64,000 bases of DNA from positions 1,116,001-1,180,000 of the forward strand of contig NC_016458.1 in assembly GCF_000226115.1 (NCBI RefSeq), read 5' to 3'. Positions 60,401-64,000 of this stretch are shown piece by piece. Both the position numbers and the translations under genes were made by a program. How positions within the stretch are numbered: the stretch's first letter is position 1; every line of letters starts with the position of its first letter. Below the pieces are notes generated by a model, which made no database searches, had not been told where the DNA came from, and saw only the letters and a program-made list of their open reading frames with translations. Source of the DNA: Thermothielavioides terrestris NRRL 8126 (taxonomy: Eukaryota > Ascomycota > Sordariomycetes > Sordariales > Chaetomiaceae).

Positions 60401-61551
60401 AGTCGAACCCGTCGATGCTGTAGCCTAGTTGCTGCCAACTTCGAAGCATGCCAGCAACGTCGGACTCGGTCAGAGGCATGGGGCTTCCGCCCGGAGCGCC
60501 ACGTTCCTCGTCCCTTGGCAGGAGGATCAGGACACTCTTCCCCTTCCAAGGCACCTTCTTTTTGACGCGCGGCGTCGTGGCAGTCGGAGCCCGCTTAACA
60601 GCAGCTCGGGGCGGCGTTAGGGGGTCGCCGGGGCCGGCGCCCTGGGCCCCGACAGACCCACTTGACCTCGCAGCGTGGTCGAGCGTAGGCGTGCGAGGTG
60701 TCTCCATTGCTGTCGCAGGCATATCCACTGGCGTGGAGTCAACTGCATTGCCAGACGACAGCATTCTCGCGGCCGTTCTCGGTTTGTTGCTCAGGTGTGA
60801 CTGTCTAAGTGTCTCGCTGCTAGACTGCTTGTCCAGGCCGCCCCGGGAGGTCTGCCTGCTGCGGCCGCTGTTTCTCTTGCGGCTGGCCTTGGGGGTCTGC
60901 GCGCTGTCGTCGCCCAGCCAAGCAGCCTCGTCGCCGGAGAATGAGTCGCTCAATGAAGAGTTCTCGCTTTCGCCGGTGCCGTCGCTGAACCAATGCCGCT
61001 TTTCCTGCTTGGCAGTGCCGCCTGAAGTGTGCTGGCGAATCCAGCCTTCGGTGATACCGTGTGCAAGACGCCGGGCGCGGTTGGCGAGGACTGTTGCGGC
61101 GGCGCTGATCCCTGGCAGCCGGACTTCTGGGTGGGAAACCTGCGCGGGTGGTGCGGGCCGCAGATACGGAGTCTGGAGCTCTAGGCGATGGATCGGCGAG
61201 TCCTCGGAGGCGTCGCTACTGACGCTCCGGCTGCTTGAGCTCTGCTGCCGGAGATGGGGTGGATACGGCGAGCCCCACTGGCTGGCGCCGTACTGGACGG
61301 CACCGTCGTCCTGGGCCGCGGCAGGACTGTCCGGCGGGGTCCTCAACAGGCCACGGACTCGCTCGGGCAGTACCGGCGCGGGCAGGGGCGGAAGCTCGGG
61401 CGACGCCTCACCGTCGGCGGTTGACGCACTGGAAAGCGCAGGAGACCCGGTCGGCGACTTATACGGATCCCGAGGGTCGCTGCGGCCTTCCGGTGCCGAT
61501 GCACGAGGAGGGGTTTGCGGCGACAGCTTTGCGGAAGACGTTTTCGAGGGC
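54465..61551 (-). CDS. Giant conserved coiled-coil protein with F-rich disordered N-terminal half; first exon not found
   Basis: Visible exons are 61551-60272 and 60205-54465 (7021 nt, about 2340 aa); the 66-nt intron (GTGAGT...CCGTAG) joins L-P-D-L-D to A-W-K-R-Y-V. The N-terminus is Ser/Pro-rich, then a folded-looking block: K-G-K-S-V-L-I-L-L-P-R-D-E-E-R and L-T-E-S-D-V-A-G-M-L-R-S-W. A disordered Phe-rich region carries the repeat K-Phi-x3-A-P-x-F (three clear copies between about 59060 and 58800). A charged coiled coil of about 600 residues (56840-55040) follows, then N-L-P-N-I-A-A-T-I-R-D-A and A-A-A-W-G-N-W-R-K, and an acidic/Phe end (D-D-A-G-F-F-E-D). No in-frame ATG precedes the conserved part. 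An intron end (branch GACTAAC, acceptor GACAG) sits at 61552, so a 5' exon ending in phase 2 is required. The function is unknown to me; a scaffold role is only a guess. Confidence 0.8.
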
Positions 61552-63096
61552 CTGTCGGGAAAAAAGAGAGATGCAAGTTAGTCTCGTCGTTGCTGTTCTC
61601 CTGTTGCGCCGCATGCACAGGGCGCGGGCGGCTCAGCGGTGGCAGAGCTCGAACTCACCCAGAACGAGATCAGTGCAGACGAGTCGGGCGTCGTCTGCAC
61701 TGATGCCTCGTAGTTAACTCGCGTACTCCTGTCGTCCACGCGTCCACGCGTAACACCGTCGCTCAGCTACCACGGAACAGCGGCGTCGTGGGGGTTAGTC
61801 AGCTTGCCGACTTCAAAGGTCGTGTTATGAAGTCGTTGGGCAGCGGAGCCGGACGCGACGCGTTGCTGGGAAGTTGCGGCAGAAGTCGGTGGATTCTTCG
61901 AATCGAAAAGGGGGCCAACAAATTAAAAGAACGCTAAGTATCTTCTACGTTTGACTGGATTAAAGGAGCGACAAGAAGACAAAAAACCGACAACTGCGGA
62001 CTTCGAAGTGCATCGAGGCGTGTGAGGGAGACTTGAACGCGATGCAGGCGGCGGCTGAACGAGACTGGGAGCCTGCGCCATGCAGCAAGGAGACGCGAGG
62101 ACGGCCGTTGTCTGGCTCGAAAGGGACGGGAAGGCGGAGGAGTCGTGGCCCTGTTGGCAATAATTTTTTTGGGCAGGGAAGAAGCTCTGGTTTTAATGAG
62201 CCGGTTTCCCTGCAGTGCCCTGTCCGGTCCACTTGCCCGGGCTGGCAATCTCGCTCTCATTTGGCAGAGGCCAGTCGCTGTTACCTAGTGGGACGAGCCG
62301 CTAGAGCACTTGCAACAATGCGCATCAGGGAAACCAGCCATAACCGCGTCGTGTCGTACTGTGTAGACACGTCCGCTGCAACCTGCATCTGGAGCCTCGC
62401 GAAGCTCCGCGTTGGACAACGTGGCGGCGCGGCCACCACACCCGTGCATGCGCCGTGTACATCATGGATAGGTCCCTCGTTGCCAAGGGAGAAGTGCGAA
62501 TCAGGGGATGCCCACCTAGGTATTCAGTGGGGTCCTCTCAGGGACGCGGGGAGGAACCTGGAAGCTTGTTGCACGGACAGCGGAGCAAAAGCAAGAAGGA
62601 AGATGCTGGATTCTCAGGCACCGCTATGTGTTTAGATCCCATGTTTTGGGGCAAAGCACGTGTCAACGAGAATGTCATTGTGTTCCTTCAAGGTTTTTCT
62701 CGAGCGAGCGGCAGACGGCGCAAGCAAGAGCGGGCCTTGATCACTGCCCGGGGGGTACCTACCAACCCAGTAGCTTGCTGATTCAGGTTCGCACGGCAGT
62801 CAGCAATCGATGAATCGCCTGCCAGCGGCTCAAAGAGGCCCTGGCCGCCGCCGGAAAGTAACTACCTAGGTAGCTTGAGCCGCTGTTTGTCAAACTTCCA
62901 GCAGTGTGGCACATTTGTTGCTCTTCAGGCAAATGCACCTAGGAGCCATTCCTGACATCCACGCTCATTGACAAGCCGTGCGACTTTGAACCCGAAGACT
63001 GGAGCAACCATCTCAAGACATCACCAACTCCCAAATATCCCGAAACCCAAGACGATCCAAACGCCCAGTAACTCCATGGATTCGCCCGGCGGCCGA
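61552..63096. other. Upstream region of the coiled-coil gene and 3' flank of the secreted-protein gene
   Basis: This should contain the missing first exon and promoter of the giant gene. One minus-strand ATG at 62081 opens a 55-codon frame (M-A-Q-A-P-S-L-V-Q), but I cannot connect it in phase. Palindromic CCTAGGT elements lie at 62516 and 62862. Nothing else is supported. Confidence 0.5.
61669..61704. repeat. Perfect 14-bp inverted repeat, 8-nt loop, upstream of the coiled-coil gene
   Basis: The arms 61669-61682 and 61691-61704 (ATCAGTGCAGACGA and its exact reverse complement) flank the loop GTCGGGCG. It lies about 120 nt before the first recognisable coding exon, probably in the leader or first intron, and would form a stable hairpin in RNA or single-stranded DNA. 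Confidence 0.85.
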
Positions 63097-63741
63097 TCAA
63101 GCGTCGCAGAAAATGTCAAACTGGTCATTCGAGCTCACCAGCACCGGCGGCGGGAAGGTCTTGGTGGCCGCCGAGGACGCTGCACTCTTACACTGTTCTG
63201 TGGACGCAGCTCAATTTGTTAGTCCTCCGAGCCGAGCCATGAGTACCTAACCTCCTTTCACTACCGCGGTTGGACGGGAAACTCACGGTTCTGCTGGTCG
63301 CAATCCCCGACCGTGAACGAGCCGGTTCCGTTATTCGCGATGTCGGCGCAGACGTTCTTCTGGTTGTCACAGGCGCGGTTGGACGCCGACTCGAAATCCG
63401 TCTGGCCGAATGTCGAACATGGATCCAGTCAGCCATGCAACTCCCCCTCCGTCCGGCAAAGCGGCTTTCCTGGACGAGGTAGCTTCTGCAAGTTGGGTTG
63501 ATCTTACGAAGGTATCGCCGTCGACCTCGAACGGCCGCTGCGGGTCGCCTGAGTTGGTGATGGCCGGGGCCTTGGCGCCGCCCAGGGCGCCCGTGAAGGC
63601 CTGGAGGTTCACGCGGCCCTGCTGCCGCGGGAGGAGCACGCCGCCGTGGAACTCGCTTTGGCCGGCCACGTCGATGTTGGCAGAGGCCGCAGCGGATGCA
63701 GCCGCCCAGGCCGCAACGAGACAGAATGCGGTGCACCGCAT
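63097..63741 (-). CDS. Small secreted cysteine-containing protein
   Basis: Exons 63741-63508, 63401-63287 and 63197-63097 encode 149 aa. Introns are 106 nt (GTAAGA, branch GGCTGAC) and 89 nt (GTGAGT, branch GACTAAC). Residues 1-22 or so are a signal peptide (M-R-C-T-A-F-C-L-V then Ala-rich), and the mature part opens near A-N-I-D-V-A-G. After P-F-E-V-D-G-D-T-F comes a four-Cys core in the last two exons: S-N-R-A-C-D-N-Q-K-N-V-C-A-D-I-A-N-N, then V-G-D-C-D-Q-Q-N-Q-Q-C-K-S-A-A-S-S-A. It ends D-Q-F-D-I-F-C-D-A. From memory this C-D-x-Q-x-N-x-C-A core recurs in small secreted ascomycete proteins of unknown function. It is probably extracellular. An in-frame ATG at 63765 would add eight residues before the signal peptide. 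Confidence 0.7.
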
Positions 63742-64000
63742 GACGAAGGAGTGCTGGGAACACACCAGCGAGGGATGTTTAAACCGGCTTCAGATGGACA
63801 AGAGAAACACAAGCCGTTGAGGTAAGTGATATAATCGAGGTTGGAAGCAGAAGAGTGCACTAGAATTACACGCTTCGCCGCCGCTCGGGACGCACTCAGG
63901 GGAGAGACGTTAAAGAAGAACAGCGGATGCATCCCACGCAACGGCCATGATAACTATCCCGAGACTCGAGTCCCGATCTGCGGACCGCTCCGATGCCCAC
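63742..64000. other. Upstream region of the secreted-protein gene
   Basis: Promoter side of the minus-strand gene at the window edge. No other feature is seen. Confidence 0.5.

Noticed and set aside
1..64000. CRISPR arrays, bacterial operons, rRNA genes and intact transposons
   Set aside because: No regularly spaced repeats, ribosome-binding-site-led gene trains, rRNA segments, transposase or reverse-transcriptase motifs were seen on either strand.

Overview
The window is from a filamentous ascomycete fungus, most likely a Sordariomycete of the order Sordariales (Chaetomiaceae would fit). The basis is an AreA/NIT-2 nitrogen regulator, a FlbC-type conidiation factor, a class V flippase and short introns (54-146 nt) with GT-AG ends and mostly CTRAC branch sites. 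Coding DNA is GC-rich with a strong third-position G/C bias. I see no bacterial operon, CRISPR array, rRNA, convincing tRNA or intact transposon. All names rest on reading the sequence; no database search was run.

Layout. 1-649: 3' end of a Dbf2/Sid2-type kinase (+). 2599-3668: Cys/Trp/Gly-rich GPI-anchored secreted protein (+). 9223-12457: AreA/NIT-2 (+). 13690-15662: membrane-anchored Msc7-type aldehyde dehydrogenase (-). 16669-21454: Dnf1/DnfA-type flippase (-). 24236-26182: candidate Nse6/CANIN-like genome-stability protein (+). 26443-27302: V-ATPase subunit E (-). 28349-30167: NIPA/DUF803 magnesium-transporter-like protein (+). 30783-31603: Pls1-like tetraspanin (-). 36197-37094: MADS-box factor Mcm1 (+). 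39880-40548: Ctr copper transporter (-). 45045-46634: FlbC-type zinc-finger factor (-). 54465 to at least 61551: giant coiled-coil protein with an F-rich disordered half, start not found (-). 63097-63741: small secreted cysteine protein (-).

Genes are monocistronic and widely spaced, with apparent gene deserts of 5.5, 4.6, 4.5 and 7.8 kb. Those deserts hold low-complexity tracts (a 72-nt A run, a C run, purine tracts) and dispersed short motifs (GTGTAGTGTA, TACGGAATACAC, ACTACCTAGGTAGT). Several genes act in shared themes: growth and developmental control (Dbf2, Mcm1, FlbC, the tetraspanin), nutrient and ion handling (AreA, Ctr, NIPA, V-ATPase) and membrane or genome maintenance (flippase, CANIN-like protein).

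The points I would look at first are the giant coiled-coil gene (no visible start codon, repeated K-Phi-x3-A-P-x-F motif, a perfect 14-bp hairpin just upstream), the frame-preserving intron inside the Mcm1 MADS box, the candidate Smc5/6-associated protein with an N-terminal PCNA-binding-like motif, and the apparent frame conflict at the start of the aldehyde dehydrogenase.
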